From Nemophila menziesii (Eukaryota; Streptophyta; Magnoliopsida; Boraginales; Hydrophyllaceae), in NCBI GenBank assembly GCA_029959085.1, contig JARWIR010000008.1, positions 17,284,001 to 17,348,000 of the forward strand: 64,000 bases of DNA. Reading direction: 5' to 3'. The position numbers were made by a program, and so were the translations under genes. Of this stretch, positions 34,675-46,024 are shown piece by piece. The first letter of the stretch is position 1. Every line of letters starts with the position of its first letter. Below the pieces are notes generated by a model, which saw only the letters and a list, made by a program, of their open reading frames with translations, ran no database searches and had not been told where the DNA came from.

Positions 34675-35447
34675 TTATTTAGAATAGTAAATGCCAACTA
34701 AGTCCAAGCAATGCTCAAACTTAGATATCAGAACCGGCTTAGTCATTATATCAGCTGGATTATCATGGGTGCTAACTTTGGTCACAACGAAATCACCACA
34801 AGCAATAAAATCACACACAAAGTGATAGTTCACATCAATATGCTTTGTCCTCTCATGAAACATTTGATCATTTGAGAGACATATAGCACTCTGACTATCA
34901 CAAAAGTTTGTAGTAATCTGTAAATCTTCACAAATTTCACCAAAAAGACTTTTCAAGCAAAGAGCTTCCTCAGAAGTTTCAGTAACAACCATATATTCTG
35001 CCTCTATAGTGGACAATGCTACTATACTTTGTAAAGTAACTCTCCAACTCATAGCACGCCCACCAATGGAGAAAATATATCCTGTAAGGGATCTTTTTTT
35101 TTTTTATCAATGTCACCAGCAAAGTCAGAATCAACATACCCTATAACTCCATATCTAGTTTTTCTGAACTGTAAGCAAAAGTCAAAGGAACCACGTAAAT
35201 GTCTGAAGATCCATTGAACGACTTTCCAATGTTCTTTACCCGGATTTTCCATATACCTACTGACCATACTAATTATATATGATAAATCTGGACGTGAGCG
35301 TACCATAGCATACATGAGAGATACAACTGCAATAGAGTACAAAAGATGTGACATATATTTAACATCATTATCTGTTTGCAGGGATAAAGTAGATGAAATT
35401 TTGAAGTGAGATGCTAACAGAGTACTAACATACTTAGTATTTTGCAT
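34675..35447 (-). pseudogene. Copia reverse transcriptase C-terminus and RNase H
   Basis: 35447-35049 gives the YMVRSRPDLSY-like stretch with GYVDSDFAGD. 35052-34675 gives IVALSTIEAEYMVVTE and HIDVNYHFV...TKVSTHDNPADIMTKP, the copia RNase H signature. A frameshift separates the two near a poly(T) tract (35094-35104). Confidence 0.85.
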
Positions 35448-36573
35448 ATCAAACCTGCAAAGGATTTTCCCAATACCTCTTTTAATTCAAGCATATTTTA
35501 CTTGCCTTTCTGTCTCTAAATATCTTCATCCCAAGTATTTTCTTTGCAGATCCCATGTCTTTCATCTCGAATTCCTTACTGAGTTAAGATTTGACCTTTC
35601 TTAATTCTTCCATATGCTTGGAAGCTATCAACATATCATCAACATAGAGGAGTAGATACACAATTGAACTATCTTTTCCTTTCTTGACGTAGACACAATA
35701 ATCATAATTTGACCTACTAAATTTGAGAGAAGTCATAAAGGAGTCGAATTTCTTATATAATTGTCGAGGTGATTATTTTAGACCATAAAGAGATTTTTTC
35801 TGCAAACACATATAATCCTCCTTCCCTGAGATTAATAACCTTCTAGTTGATGCATGTAAATGTCTTCTTCAAGGTCACCGTGTAGGAATGTAGTCTTCAC
35901 ATTTAGTTGTTCGAGATCGATATCATACATAGCCACAATACCAAATAAAGCTTGAACCGAACTATGCTTATCAACTAGCGAGAACACATTTGTGAAGTCA
36001 ACTCCTGGGATTTGACTATAGCCTTTTGCAACTAATCTTGCCTTAAATCCGGGTTCTTCCATTCCTGGTATTCCTTCCTTCCTCTTGAGCACCTACTTAC
36101 AACATAATGCTTTCTTCTCTGTTGGAAGCTTCACAAGATCCCATGTATCATTTTTATGAAGAGATTCCATCTCTTCTTGCATAGCAATCATCCATTTCTC
36201 TGAAATTATTATTTGTGTCTGTTTCTGATTACGTGGAAGGTTCTCCATTGGATTCAAAATCTTTAGCTACGCTCAAAGCATAAACGATCAAATCAGCTAC
36301 GCCATATATTTGTGGAGGGTTGATATTTCTCCTTGGTCTATTTGCTGCAATGAAATATTGTGTTGGTTGTGGTGAAAGGACATTATTTCCATCATGTATG
36401 TCTGTATCACTTTGGGATGTAGATTTTGGTGTAGGTTGTGATTTAGTTGGTACGTCAACCTGAGAAGTTAATTGTTCCTGATCATCACAATTGTTAGCAT
36501 TTTCATCAAAAATAACATTTCTTTTAATTATGATTTTTCTAGTTTCTGGGCACCACAATTTATAACCTTTCAC
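35448..36573 (-). pseudogene. Copia reverse transcriptase N-terminal part and integrase tail
   Basis: 36573-36229 holds the integrase tail (GYKLWCPETRKIIIKRNVIF) and linker. 36092-35832 holds FKARLVAKGYSQIPGVDF and LNVKTTFLHGDLEEDIYM, the reverse transcriptase N-terminal motifs. The YVDD catalytic region falls at about 35620-35660 in disrupted frames (a DDMLIAS-like text). It is not functional. Confidence 0.8.
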
Positions 36574-37693
36574 ACCAAATTTATAACCGAGAAAGATACA
36601 TTTTATTGATTTACATTCTAATTTACCATTATCAACATGTACATATGCTGGAAAACCAAAAACTTTGAGATCAAAATATTTTGGAGCAGTTTAAGACCAT
36701 ACTTCTTGTGGAGTTTTATTGTTAATGACAGTTGATGGAGAAATATTGATAAGATAAGCAACAGTAGAAATGGCTTCGGCCCAAAACATCTTTGATAACC
36801 AAAATTAGAAAGCATGCGACGTACCTTTTCCATAATCGTTTGATTCATACACTCTGCTACGCTGTTTTGTTTGGGTGTACCTGGAATGGTTAGGTGTCCA
36901 ACAATACCTTTAGTCTTGCAAAGGGTATTAAATTTATTGAGCAGAACTCTAAACCATTATCAGAACGAAGGTATTTTATTTGCTTCCTTGTTTGTTTCTC
37001 GATCACGATCTTCCGTTCTTTAAAGGTATGCATGCATCATTCTTTTGTTTCAACAAGAATACCCAAACTTTTCTAAAGAAGTCGTCAATTATAGTTAACA
37101 TGTAGTAAGAATCTCCCATGGAACACACTCTAGAGGGCCCCCAAAGATCTGAATGAAGATATTCAAGTGTTTCCTTAGTGCTATGAATGCCTTTTCCAAA
37201 TTGAATTCTCTTATGTGTTCCAAAAACGCAATGTTCACAAAACTGTAGTTTACCTTGAGTTTGTCCATCGAGGAGTCCTCTTCTTTTTAGTTCAGCCATA
37301 CAATTTTCATTCATGTGTCCTAAGCGTATATGTCAAAATTTAGCGTTGTGTTCTTTGGATAATGGAGTAGAGGAGACAGCTGCATCACACATAACTGTGG
37401 ATCCCTGCAAAACATATAATTCTGATGTCTTCTTTTTCCTTTCATCACAACATGACTTCCTTTGCTAATTTTTAGAACTCCATCTTCTCTAGTGTATGTG
37501 TACCCTTTTGAGTCTGAGTACTCAAAGAAATAAGATTCCTCTTCAACTCTGGAACATCTCTCACATTACGAAGTGTTCTCACGACCCCATCAAACATCTT
37601 AATTATGATATTACCAATACCAATTATTTTGCATGCGACATTATTTACCATTAAAACAAAACCTTTAGATAATATTTCATACGAGAAAACCAT
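36574..37693 (-). pseudogene. Copia protease end and integrase
   Basis: 37693-37472 is the stretch after the protease (LRNVRDVPELKRNLISLS). 37314-37003 is the integrase zinc region and core start ([39 protein letters not shown]), containing the first catalytic Asp. 36848-36618 gives a shifted part of the core. Multiple frameshifts and stops interrupt it. Confidence 0.82.
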
Positions 37694-38586
37694 TCCTAAT
37701 TAGGGCACATATGGAAAGTGAAACCATAATCCATAATCCATTCGTCATTTGATTTGGGTTCATCCTCTGATGCAACTAAAAGTTCTCCATCGCTCTCATT
37801 CTGAACAACACCGGCTTCACCGAATTTTCTTGGGTATTGATTTTGATTTTGAGTAGATTTCTTGTTTCTGTGTTGCAGTGTACGACATTCAGATATTAAA
37901 TGCCCCTTCTTTTTGCAATAATTGCAGATCTTGTATGTCTTCCATTCATCACCTCCAGGTTTCCATTCATGCAATTTTCCTCGTACAAATAAACCTCCTG
38001 CTTGGGTCTCAGTTGCACCTAATAGGTGTTTCATTCTTTCTTTAGGGTATAAGGCTTCATATAATTCGTCCACATATAAAGTTTCATGACAATATAATAT
38101 TGTATCTCTAAAATTCGAATATGATGGAGGTTGAGAACACAATAAAATTAATTCCAAATCTTCATCCTCATACTTGACTTCTAAATCTTCTAAATCATAC
38201 ACAATTTCTTTAAAACCAGATATGTGATCTTCTAAAGACCTACCTTCAACCAAACGATGAGAATCAAGTCGTTGTTTGAGATTTAACTTGCTGGTGAGAC
38301 TTTTGTCATACATTATTGCTCTAAATTTAACCATAAGGCAGCGACAAATTTCTCCTTTAAAACATATTGTAAAATCTGATTTGAGAGATGAAGTTGAATT
38401 TGTGATAGAGCCTTAAGATCTTTTCTTTGTTTTTCTAGCGGTAGACAAAGTCGCGGTCATTTTATCGATTCCCAATAGCGTCTCATCCAAATCCATCTGA
38501 GCGAGCACAACTCTTATCTTAACTTTCCATAATGAAAAACTCGTATTGCGATCCAATAGCAGAATTTCAATTTTTAAAGTTGTCAT
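37694..38586 (-). pseudogene. Copia gag, disrupted
   Basis: The likely start is the ATG at 38586. FSLWKVKIRVVLAQMDLDE is the conserved gag N-terminus, and a stop follows after about 60 codons. From 38334 the frame gives LKQRLDSHRLVEGRSLEDHI and the zinc knuckle CNYCKKKGHLISEC (CX2CX4HX4C), then WIMDYGFTFHMCPN, where the protease DSGCS-type active site has become DYGFT. Loss of the catalytic DSG means no protease activity. Confidence 0.85.
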
Positions 38587-39365
38587 AATCATGACTTAGT
38601 AAAAAATACAAGAAAATAGCAATAAAAATCAGAATTTGGAGAAACCGGCCTTGAAAACGGATATGGGACGTCAAAAAACCCCTAGTAGGGTTGACCAGAA
38701 AAGTCAACGATCGACTGTTCAAAGGCAGAGGCAACGGGTTTTTTATATTACTGTGCAATCGGTTGCACATTAGGTGTGAAGCACAAGAACCGAGCCTTAT
38801 GAATCAGAGGGCGAGCGTAGGGAGAACTTTGTGCACTGCGAAGTTGAGGATCTTTAGTCTTCTTCTTCGCCCAACTACTGCAAATACCCGACCTGGAAGA
38901 CCTGGATTAATGACCAGCCTATTTCTTCCTCGCTAATGCACAAAAAAATACAATATTTATGCTACTTTGATCCTTGTGTCGAGTAGAAGAGCTTTACTTA
39001 ATTAATTTTCGCAGAAAATACCCAAAAATCGAGCTATAATTTCAAAAATAATTTTAAAACTTTAACCCTAGATGCGTATATCTTCTTCGTCGCTTGGCTA
39101 AACTCAATAATATTTATGTCGTTTTACTCCTAATGAATAGTAAAACACGATTGATTAGCAGAAAACTTTGAATTCATGGCCAAAGATCGAAATAGGGTTT
39201 TCGGAATCCGAAAACCTAATTTTTGTTTTTGTGTATATCAGAAAATTAAACTAAATAAATAAAGAATAAAAGAGGGTTTTATGAGGTGGCGATTCTTCGG
39301 TAATTCTTAAATACTTGATTCTTGTGTAAGAAAAATACGTAACGTGTTGTGCAAGATAAGCCTGA
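38587..39365 (-). other. Copia leader between the primer-binding site and gag
   Basis: Untranslated leader of the element. The ORF on the opposite strand at 38691-38936 has no domain and is not a gene. Confidence 0.6.
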
Positions 39366-39377
39366 GCTCTGATACCA
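39366..39377 (-). other. Primer-binding site for initiator tRNA-Met
   Basis: The minus strand reads TGGTATCAGAGC, three bases inside the 5' LTR end. This is the standard copia primer site and fixes the element's orientation. Confidence 0.9.
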
Positions 39378-39380
39378 ATT

Positions 39381-39634
39381 TGATATAATATGATGGGATG
39401 AATAAAGCACACAAGTTAGTTATAAACACAAGATTTACGTGGAAACCTAAGACGAGAAAAACACTAGAAGAGAAAAGAGTTTCTATATGACGAGAAAGAG
39501 ATTACAAGGAGAATTGTATCTTATTAGGTGTAAATAATAATACACACTATATGTGTATATATAGGGAAGGCAGGAAAGTAGGGTAATCTAATAGGCCAGA
39601 CCTTACAACTAAGAATTGGGTTATATCTCTAACA
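39381..39634 (-). mobile_element. Copia 5' LTR, 254 bp
   Basis: The minus strand runs TGTTAGAGATATAACCC to ATCATATTATATCA. A TATATATA box (39553-39562) lies upstream of the probable start. It is followed on the minus strand by the tRNA-Met primer site. Confidence 0.92.
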
Positions 39635-40164
39635 ATTATTCATCTATCTAAATAATATATATTAGATTAGTTGATGTAAATTTATCACATTGATCATAAA
39701 TAAAAAAAATATTAAACCATCATAATATTTATTTTGGAGTAATATATTTATACTGCTATGATAAAGGACTTTTTTCAATTGATGAGTTTAACTGTCTATC
39801 TGGGAAGTAACATAATTTATGAGACACGTGGTTTTGATCTTACAAAAAAAGTCTTTCTTTGAGCTAATGGACTGAATAGTGATCAAAATATGAGTGAATT
39901 CCCTATAGGGTCTTGGAGAATATCTTAGTGCCACAAAGGAACCCTCCTATCTATCTCTCTTCAAAGAGGCCTCTAAGATACCCATTGTCATTACTACCCT
40001 TATAGTGTAATATAAGACAAAAAAATAGATTATTCTCTCTCATCCGTTGCCATTTTTCTCTCTCCTCCATTACCATTAATCTTTCTCCTCATTTATCATT
40101 TTTTTTCTCTCCTCCTTCATTAAGTATTAATAATTTCTAGCTCCGACCATCGCCGAGCACCGTT

Positions 40165-40460
40165 GGAAAAAGTACTGAGTATAGAAAAATACTGAGTATG
40201 GAAAAAGGAACTGATTATGAAAAAAGTTACTGAGTATGAAATACTAAGTATGGAAAAAGTTACTGAGTGTGGAGAACTGAGTATGGAAAAAGTTACTGAG
40301 TATGGAAAGAGTTACCGAGTATCGAAAAAAGTGTTAAGTATCGGAAAAAGTTACTATGTATTCGAATTTTTTATTGAGTCAATTTACCGAGTATGCTCGT
40401 ACGCTCAGTAACCTTACAGAGTATGCGCGTATGGTCAGTAACTTTACTGAGTATCGGAAA
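40165..40460 (+). repeat. Degenerate tandem repeat, about 20-bp unit
   Basis: Variants of TACTGAGTATGGAAAAAGT repeat about 14 times, with lengths of 17-25 bp. The 64-codon ORF at 40217-40411 is just this repeat translated. Confidence 0.75.
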
Positions 40461-40591
40461 AAATCTAATACTAAACAAATGAAATCAAATCAAATTATGT
40501 GGTCCAAATTAAATTGATAATACTAATCCAAATAACAAATATTCCAACAATACACTCACAAACAAAACAAAATTCTCATAGAACAAACATA

Positions 40592-40834
40592 TCAAACAAA
40601 AACTCGTGTTTGCCTTAAATATGCTTTTTTATCACGAAGCGTCATAAAATCTCTCCCAGTCAAACTACTTGTACTAATATCCTCATGAGCTCCAAACACA
40701 CCTATTTCTCTCCAAATATCTTTAGATGTGCTCTTATTATCCCCAGTAATCACCATAACTCGTATTCCAGTTGTCCTACAATCCTCGATAGCTTGTCGCA
40801 CCTCTTTCCTAGGTGGGTCCTTAAGAATACCCAA
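40592..40834 (-). pseudogene. Captured fragment of an ER-type (P2A, ECA-like) calcium ATPase
   Basis: The minus strand encodes about 75 residues matching the P-domain of plant ECA-type calcium pumps: [14 protein letters not shown], then the hallmark [10 protein letters not shown], then [21 protein letters not shown] and KKAYLRQT. In a whole pump this region binds the ATP phosphate and Mg. Upstream the frame is lost at GILKDPP, and after LRQT the sequence leaves the family (the expected GGLLFSRAEP does not follow). All other exons are missing, so it is a gene fragment, apparently picked up by the surrounding Mutator-like element. Confidence 0.85.
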
Positions 40835-40974
40835 GTAACAGTTTTATCATCCATTATACGAAAAATCTCAACAAAAGAAAAACTACAAATCAATTCAAAT
40901 AACAGTTATAGCATCCCTATTTTCGCTGAGTATATACTCAAAACATCATATAGTAATACCTCTTTTAACAAGGG

Positions 40975-41290
40975 TCATTGAAGAGAGAAGGTGAAGGTCG
41001 CCGGAAAACTGCGATGGCCATGATTCGCACTTCTCCCGCCGGAGAAGCTCCGCACGACGGAGAAGATGATTCGCAGACCAGATCTAGATCTCGAACGACC
41101 ACTATTACTGAGTTTCAAGAAAACCGCCATATGGGTGGTGTCGGAGTTTGTTCTCGTGGGTTGTGAAGGAACGACGACGGGTTGAAGCAACTCGCCGGAG
41201 TTGTCAAGCTCACGAGACCGATCTCGAACTGCTGAAGCTTCACGTGAAAGAAAGGGGAGGCTAGAGAGATGAGAGAGAAAGAATAATGAT
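40975..41290. other. GC-rich segment inside the Pack-MULE, possibly captured
   Basis: Composition changes sharply to GC-rich (GGTCGCCGGAAAACTGCG, CTCCCGCCGGAGAAGC). It is open for about 60-70 codons on both strands but has no recognisable domain. It may be the 5' end of a second captured gene or Mutator TIR-adjacent sequence. Confidence 0.4.
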
Positions 41291-41492
41291 TAGGTTTTTA
41301 TAATATTTTTTATCAAGTAAGTATATATAAGAAATAAAAAACAAAAAAAAGGTAAAAGAGTAATTGGTTTTTTAACCTATAATATTAAAATTTGATTGTG
41401 CCTTTTACTAAAAAAGAGGGAATTCATCCGGGTTTGTTAAGTCTTAGGAGAAGTGTTTTCAAAATTCTTTGGGTAAATTTCTCTTAAAATAT

Positions 41493-42460
41493 ATAGGATA
41501 AGCATGTGAGTAACAACTTCAATATTCACAATCAGATATGAAATATCATAACAATGAATGTATTACCAATGGAGGTAATACAATGGATGATCTATGAGAT
41601 TTTAACAAAATCGTTGACATAGAAATACGTACGGTTTGGAAATAACTAGTCTAATTGGGAGCCCTCAAATCTTATAAAAGCTAGTTTGTCTAAGTTTATA
41701 TAAAAAATGGTGTAAGATAACTTTGTAATCTATTGTTTCTTTTCCTTACTGGAAAAAAAAAAAGAAATGTATTACCAATGTTCGGAAAAATATATTCTGG
41801 ACTTGATGCATCAATAATGTACAAAATGCTAGTGACTTTTAAAACTATTTTCAACTAGTTAATCTAATTTATCAAATACTACTAAATAATTAAACGAGTT
41901 AAAAAGATAAACCAATACTACTATGTTTTTTTCATTTAAAACTAAGGTAATTAATTAACGAAGGCATGAAAATTCCCTCCTAATTACCAACCTCATAATT
42001 AAGGGCTTTTGGTCACATGAGTATTTACAAGTTACGGTCGTCCATCTTAAATTAACAACTATAAATTAATTAAAAACAAAAATTAATATTTTTAACGACT
42101 TATTAACAAAATTAGTCGTTCGAAAGAGAGATGTAGTTAACAACTTAAATTATTGAAGAAGATTAATAAAATGATTACTATCAAACGAGATTGTCACTTA
42201 ACATAGTTAATACATAATACAATAATAACTTAGCTTCGAGGGTTAAATAACAATAACACCTACTACAGTCAATTAACAATTATTAAAACAGGGGTTTGAA
42301 ACTCACAAAAAACAACACATAGCTAATAATATTAATAGGTTCTTCGATTCCAAATGGAGATCAATTCCATCCTATTAAGGATGTAGAATGCTAATAAAAA
42401 TGCTGAACTACGAATTCGTGACTTATTGTAACAATTACCTCAGGAGTAATAAAAAATCAG
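41493..42460. other. Unassigned AT-rich DNA downstream of MIR396
   Basis: No ORF or transposon end is seen. The part near 42460 is presumably the 3' part of the MIR396 primary transcript; the rest is intergenic. Confidence 0.45.
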
Positions 42461-42464
42461 AAAA

Positions 42465-42595
42465 GCCCTTATTACATGCCATGTCTTCCCACAGCTTTCT
42501 TGAGCTTCTTTACCATATATTAATATATTATACATAAATAAATTATTGGAAGAAGTTCAAGAAAGCTGTGGAAAAAAATGACAGGACTTTATAAT
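42465..42595 (-). ncRNA. MIR396: MIR396 precursor hairpin (b-type mature sequence)
   Basis: On the minus strand the 5' arm (42573-42553) is 21 nt beginning TTCCACAGC and ending TTGAACTT, identical to the conserved plant miR396 b-type. The 3' arm (42505-42485) reads GCTCAAGAAAGC...GGGAAG, the usual miR396 passenger strand. The two pair almost completely with a 47-nt AT-rich loop, and pairing continues outward (CCTGTC with GACATGG). miR396 guides cleavage of mRNAs for GROWTH-REGULATING FACTOR transcription factors, which control leaf and root growth. Both arms are intact and the star sequence is conserved, so the gene is probably functional. It is the only host gene I can support here. Confidence 0.93.
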
Positions 42596-42752
42596 CTCAC
42601 TCTCACCACTCTAATAATAATATTATCTTCTCGCCCATTTTTTATGATCAAAACGCCCCAAAATAAACAATACTCTCATATAAGAAAAGATATATATTGA
42701 ATAGAAATGGTGTATAATGTATAGATGAAGAATTCAGAAAAAATAGAGCATA

Positions 42753-42762
42753 TATTTATATA
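42753..42762 (-). promoter_or_regulatory. Probable TATA box of MIR396
   Basis: TATATAAATA on the minus strand, about 180 bp upstream of the mature miRNA, predicts a start near 42725. That gives a leader of about 130-150 nt before the hairpin, usual for plant MIR genes. No other strong TATA lies between it and the hairpin in this orientation, but 5' end mapping is lacking. Confidence 0.5.
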
Positions 42763-42769
42763 GCGAAAA

Positions 42770-43543
42770 TGGTGGTGAGAGGAGAGGAATTTAAGGAGGA
42801 CCACTCATGATAGGGCAGATAATCAGTTTATCATCAATCAGCTTTAAAGAATGATCATGGCAGAGTGGTGAAGGCCAAAGGGTGGTGCGTTGCGTGGTAG
42901 GGTTGTGGGTACAGTGGGGCATGAATAGTTGGAAAAGGAAATTATAAATTAGGCTATATACCCTAAATTTTGCAAAAGTATCGGCAACTAAAAGATGGAT
43001 GGTCACTTATATATTAATAACACTTAAGCAATTATTAAGATTAGGTGTTTACATTTTATCGCTATTATTTCATCACTACGTTATTGACAATAACTTTACT
43101 ATGAAATTATATTTGTAACCGAATATTTAACTATTAGCCCAAAACATTAGTTCATTAGATTTGTGTATACACATGCCCATTAGTTCTTTTTAATCATCAA
43201 CATATGTTTGACGTGGATGACCCGTACCGAATGAATGCAGGGGAGGGGAGATTTCATAAATAGACCCCAATCGAAAATTAAAATATAAAGTGATAAAACA
43301 GATAATTGATACAAATTTATCTAGCACCAATTTGTGTATATATTTTAAGAAAATATGAAAACTACATTTTGAAATTCGTGTAAGATGAAGCCCACTGACA
43401 ACCTCTTGAATCCACCTTTGCATGCATATAAAGATATGAAGCAGGTGGGAAGCCATTTTCCTTATTTGAATTGATAAGTAGGTAAATTTTAAAAAAGATA
43501 TATCTCTTTAAAAATAATAAACATGAATAAACATACTCTAATT
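42770..43543 (-). promoter_or_regulatory. Upstream region of MIR396
   Basis: Non-coding sequence between the putative TATA box and the CACTA insertion. It contains GA-rich and GTGG(T/G) tracts at 42770-42930. I do not assign individual transcription factor sites. The CACTA element begins about 820 bp upstream of the predicted start. Confidence 0.4.
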
Positions 43544-43569
43544 AGTCACTAGTCCGCGTCAAGCTTCTA

Positions 43570-43905
43570 GCGACTACATGAGTAGTCGCTAGAAGTTAAA
43601 AAAATAGTCGCTAGATGTGGGTTCAAGGTTCTAGCGACTACAAGTAGTCGCTAGAAATTAGTCGCTAGAATCTTGTCGTTAGAACGTAAACCTTACGACT
43701 ACTGGGCAATAAGTAGTCGTTAGATCTTGGGTCCATATTAACGACTACAAAGTAGTCGCTAGATAACGCCATCACTAGCGACTACTTTGTAGTCGACAAA
43801 AGTGGACAACTCTAACGACTACTTTGTAGTCGACAAAAGTGGACAACTCTAACGACTACTCTTTTATTCATTGTCGACTACAATGTAGTCGTTAATAATA
43901 ATTTT
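43570..43905. repeat. CACTA subterminal repeats, left end
   Basis: About a dozen copies of (C)TAGCGACTAC or its complement GTAGTCG(C/T)TAG(A), often as facing pairs with a few bases between them. In En/Spm the TnpA protein binds such repeats to bring the ends together. Confidence 0.88.
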
Positions 43906-44280
43906 TTATTTTTAAAAAAAAATAAAAAAACACAATTTTCGAATTTTTTTTAATTGCATTACTGTAATTAAAAAATATTCGAAAATCATATTTTTTTTAT
44001 TTTTTTTTAAAAATAAAAAATATTAAAATAATAATAAAATTAACAATTCTAAATAATTAATTTAATTAAAATATAAAATTAACAATTCTAAATAATTAAT
44101 TAAAATATAAAATTAAACCAAATTCAAACCCGGTCAAGCCAGGTCAAAGTCAAACCTGGTCAAGCCAGGTAAAAGTCACCAAACATTAAATCATTACATA
44201 AGTCACCATAAAAAAAAATAAAGTCGTAATACAAACCCAAATAATCCGAATAGTCGCAAAATAAAATAATTAAAACATAA

Positions 44281-46024
44281 CTAAAATCCTCGCCGTCTAT
44301 AGAGGTCCTCCTCATTCCCGGGCACGTAATCATCTTCATCCAAATCAACATCCATCTCAACATCTTCACCGCTGCTACTACTATCATCGTCTGAGTCTTC
44401 TGAGTCATCGCTAGGAGGAGTGGGGCCCGCACTCATAGGCTGGAAGGGGGTCTCGCCTTTATCCGCCCTCAACTGATTAATGTATGCGATGGCATCATTC
44501 ACAGTAGCCATCGAGAAAGCTGCAGGCGCGGTGCTAGTAGAATCTTCAGGGCGGGGGAATGGGGGAAGACCGCTGGACACTCGGAGCTCGTTAATAGCCG
44601 CCATCATCTCCTCGTGTTGCTCGTTCCGGGCTGGAGTAGTCTTAGCCTTGTTTTTCGATTTTCCCGGACGGCCAATGCCCGGAATAAAGCTCCTCTTCGG
44701 TGACCCAACCTCCTTCGCGGTCTTCCTCACGTAATCGACTTGCTCCTTCTGACTCATTCCTCCCCAATCGCCTGACTCTGATTGACTTTGAGTCACCTTC
44801 TCCTTCATCGCGTCCTTGAGCAATTTCTGTTACATAAAAAACAATATATCAATTAAATTTGATAATAAATGAAAAAAATAATTAAAACAATCTAATAAAG
44901 AATAACTTACATCGGCTCTTTCGTACCCCACCGACCTCCACTCTTTCGTCTTCTTTGTCTTCCCCACCACCTCGTAAAACGCACCCATAGGCGGAATCGG
45001 GATGTCTTGTTGGGTAGACTCGTCCCTTATCACCAGATGCCCTCCCGGGATTAATTCTTCACCCTGTTTCAATAAAATAAAGAATATTCAAAATAAATTA
45101 TAAATTAATAAAAAAAATTACTTAAATAAAAAATTACCTCGTATAGCATATCCCGAGTTCGGGAATACCTCCTCGACCCCGCTCCACTCTTGTTTTTCTG
45201 CTTTTCTCGATTCTTTTGATTTTCTTTTGCTTGATTCTGAAAAAATATAAAATTCAATTATTATTACAAACTATTATAATTTTAAATATATACTAAAATT
45301 AAAAATCATCAAGATTTCACCTTAGCTTTTCTTGAACTCCAATACTCGCAGCACTTAGCCCACACCTCATCTGACAACCAATCCGGCTTTATACCCTTTT
45401 TCCAATAATACTTCTTCACGTTGTATTTGTAATCCTTAAACCTCATCCTCATTGTATCGTCCAAATTCCCAAAAATCTTGTTACAATCTTTCCTCTTTTT
45501 CCAATCATTTATGCTAAAATATTTCTGTAAAAAAAATACATTATTTAAATTTAAAAAAGAATAATAAATTAAGTTAAAAAAATATTAACAATTAAATAAA
45601 TACCGATAATCTCTTAATAACAGCTTTTTTGTCCGCCTCCGGCACCTTTCTCCAAAACGGGTGATAGGGCGGAATCCTCTCTCGTACTGCGATTCCAATA
45701 ACTTGAGCAACGTGGTGCCCGTACTTGCCTGAAGGACTCCACGTGTCGTCTAACGCACAAAAGTTGACTGGCAAAGGCCACCCAACTTCCTTCAATGCCT
45801 TCATCGCAGTCTTCAAGGCACCTCCACCCCTTGTTCTCCGTCTAGGGGGATCTGTTTTAACATTAGATTAATTATTAGTGACTCTATTTTTTAACAAAGT
45901 ATTTAACTGGATTTGTTTATTTACCTGGCTGGTTTGCACAGTCGGCTAGGTTCCGGTTAGGATTCCGGCTTGGGTCCCTATCCCCACCGTCCCCTCCGTG
46001 GTGTCGTGACATCACATCGGCCAT
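44281..46024 (-). CDS. tnpA-like protein of the CACTA element (plant transposase Ptta/En/Spm family), six exons
   Basis: Exons on the minus strand: 46024-45925, 45851-45604, 45524-45321, 45236-45138, 45063-44911 and 44826-44281. Every intron is GT-AG, the phases agree, and the total is 1350 nt (449 residues and a stop). It starts at the ATG at 46024, where a 5' UTR intron appears to end (CTAG directly before ATG). Exons 2-5 carry the Transposase_24-type region: DTWSPSGKYGHHVAQVIG, DYKYNVKKYYWKKG, DEVWAKCCEYWSS, then an NQ-K-N-REKQKNKSG tract corresponding to the family's NRSKQ box. Residues 370-449 are acidic. Such proteins bind subterminal repeats and assist the transposase. No disabling change is seen. 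Confidence 0.85.

Larger units (their letters stand above)
33735..39634 (-). mobile_element. Ty1/copia retrotransposon with both LTRs
   Basis: The 5' LTR is 39381-39634. The 3' LTR is 33735-33741 plus 34257-34514, split by a solo LTR. A perfect 5-bp TSD, ATTAT, lies at 33730-33734 and 39635-39639. Without the nested LTR it is about 5.4 kb. The primer-binding site complements initiator tRNA-Met (39366-39377) and the polypurine tract lies at 34515-34530. The domain order gag, protease, integrase, reverse transcriptase, RNase H is that of copia. The LTRs are about 254 and 265 bp with visible divergence and the coding region has many frame breaks, so it is not recent. Confidence 0.93.
39892..41483. 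mobile_element. Pack-MULE (Mutator-like) carrying captured gene sequence, 1592 bp
   Basis: The ends are GAGTGAATTCCC... (left) and, complemented, GAGAAATTTACCC... (right). Beyond the outer bases the two ends keep matching loosely (TCTTGGAGAATATCTT against TTTTGAAAACACTT; CATTACTACCCTTATAG against CAATTACTCTTTTACC; ATTATTC(T)TCTCTCATC on both), as in diverged long Mutator TIRs. The flanks TCAAAATAT (39883-39891) and TTAAAATAT (41484-41492) form a 9-bp TSD with one mismatch. Inside are a tandem repeat, a calcium-ATPase fragment and a GC-rich segment, and there is no transposase. Confidence 0.65.

Noticed and set aside
40217..40411. 64-codon ORF rich in MEKVTEYG-type repeats
   Set aside because: It is the translation of a degenerate tandem repeat inside the Pack-MULE.
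40592..40834. Functional calcium-ATPase gene
   Set aside because: Only about 75 of roughly 1000 residues are present, with homology ending abruptly on both sides within a transposon.
42791..43006. 71-codon ORF upstream of MIR396
   Set aside because: No domain or start context; it overlaps the presumed promoter.
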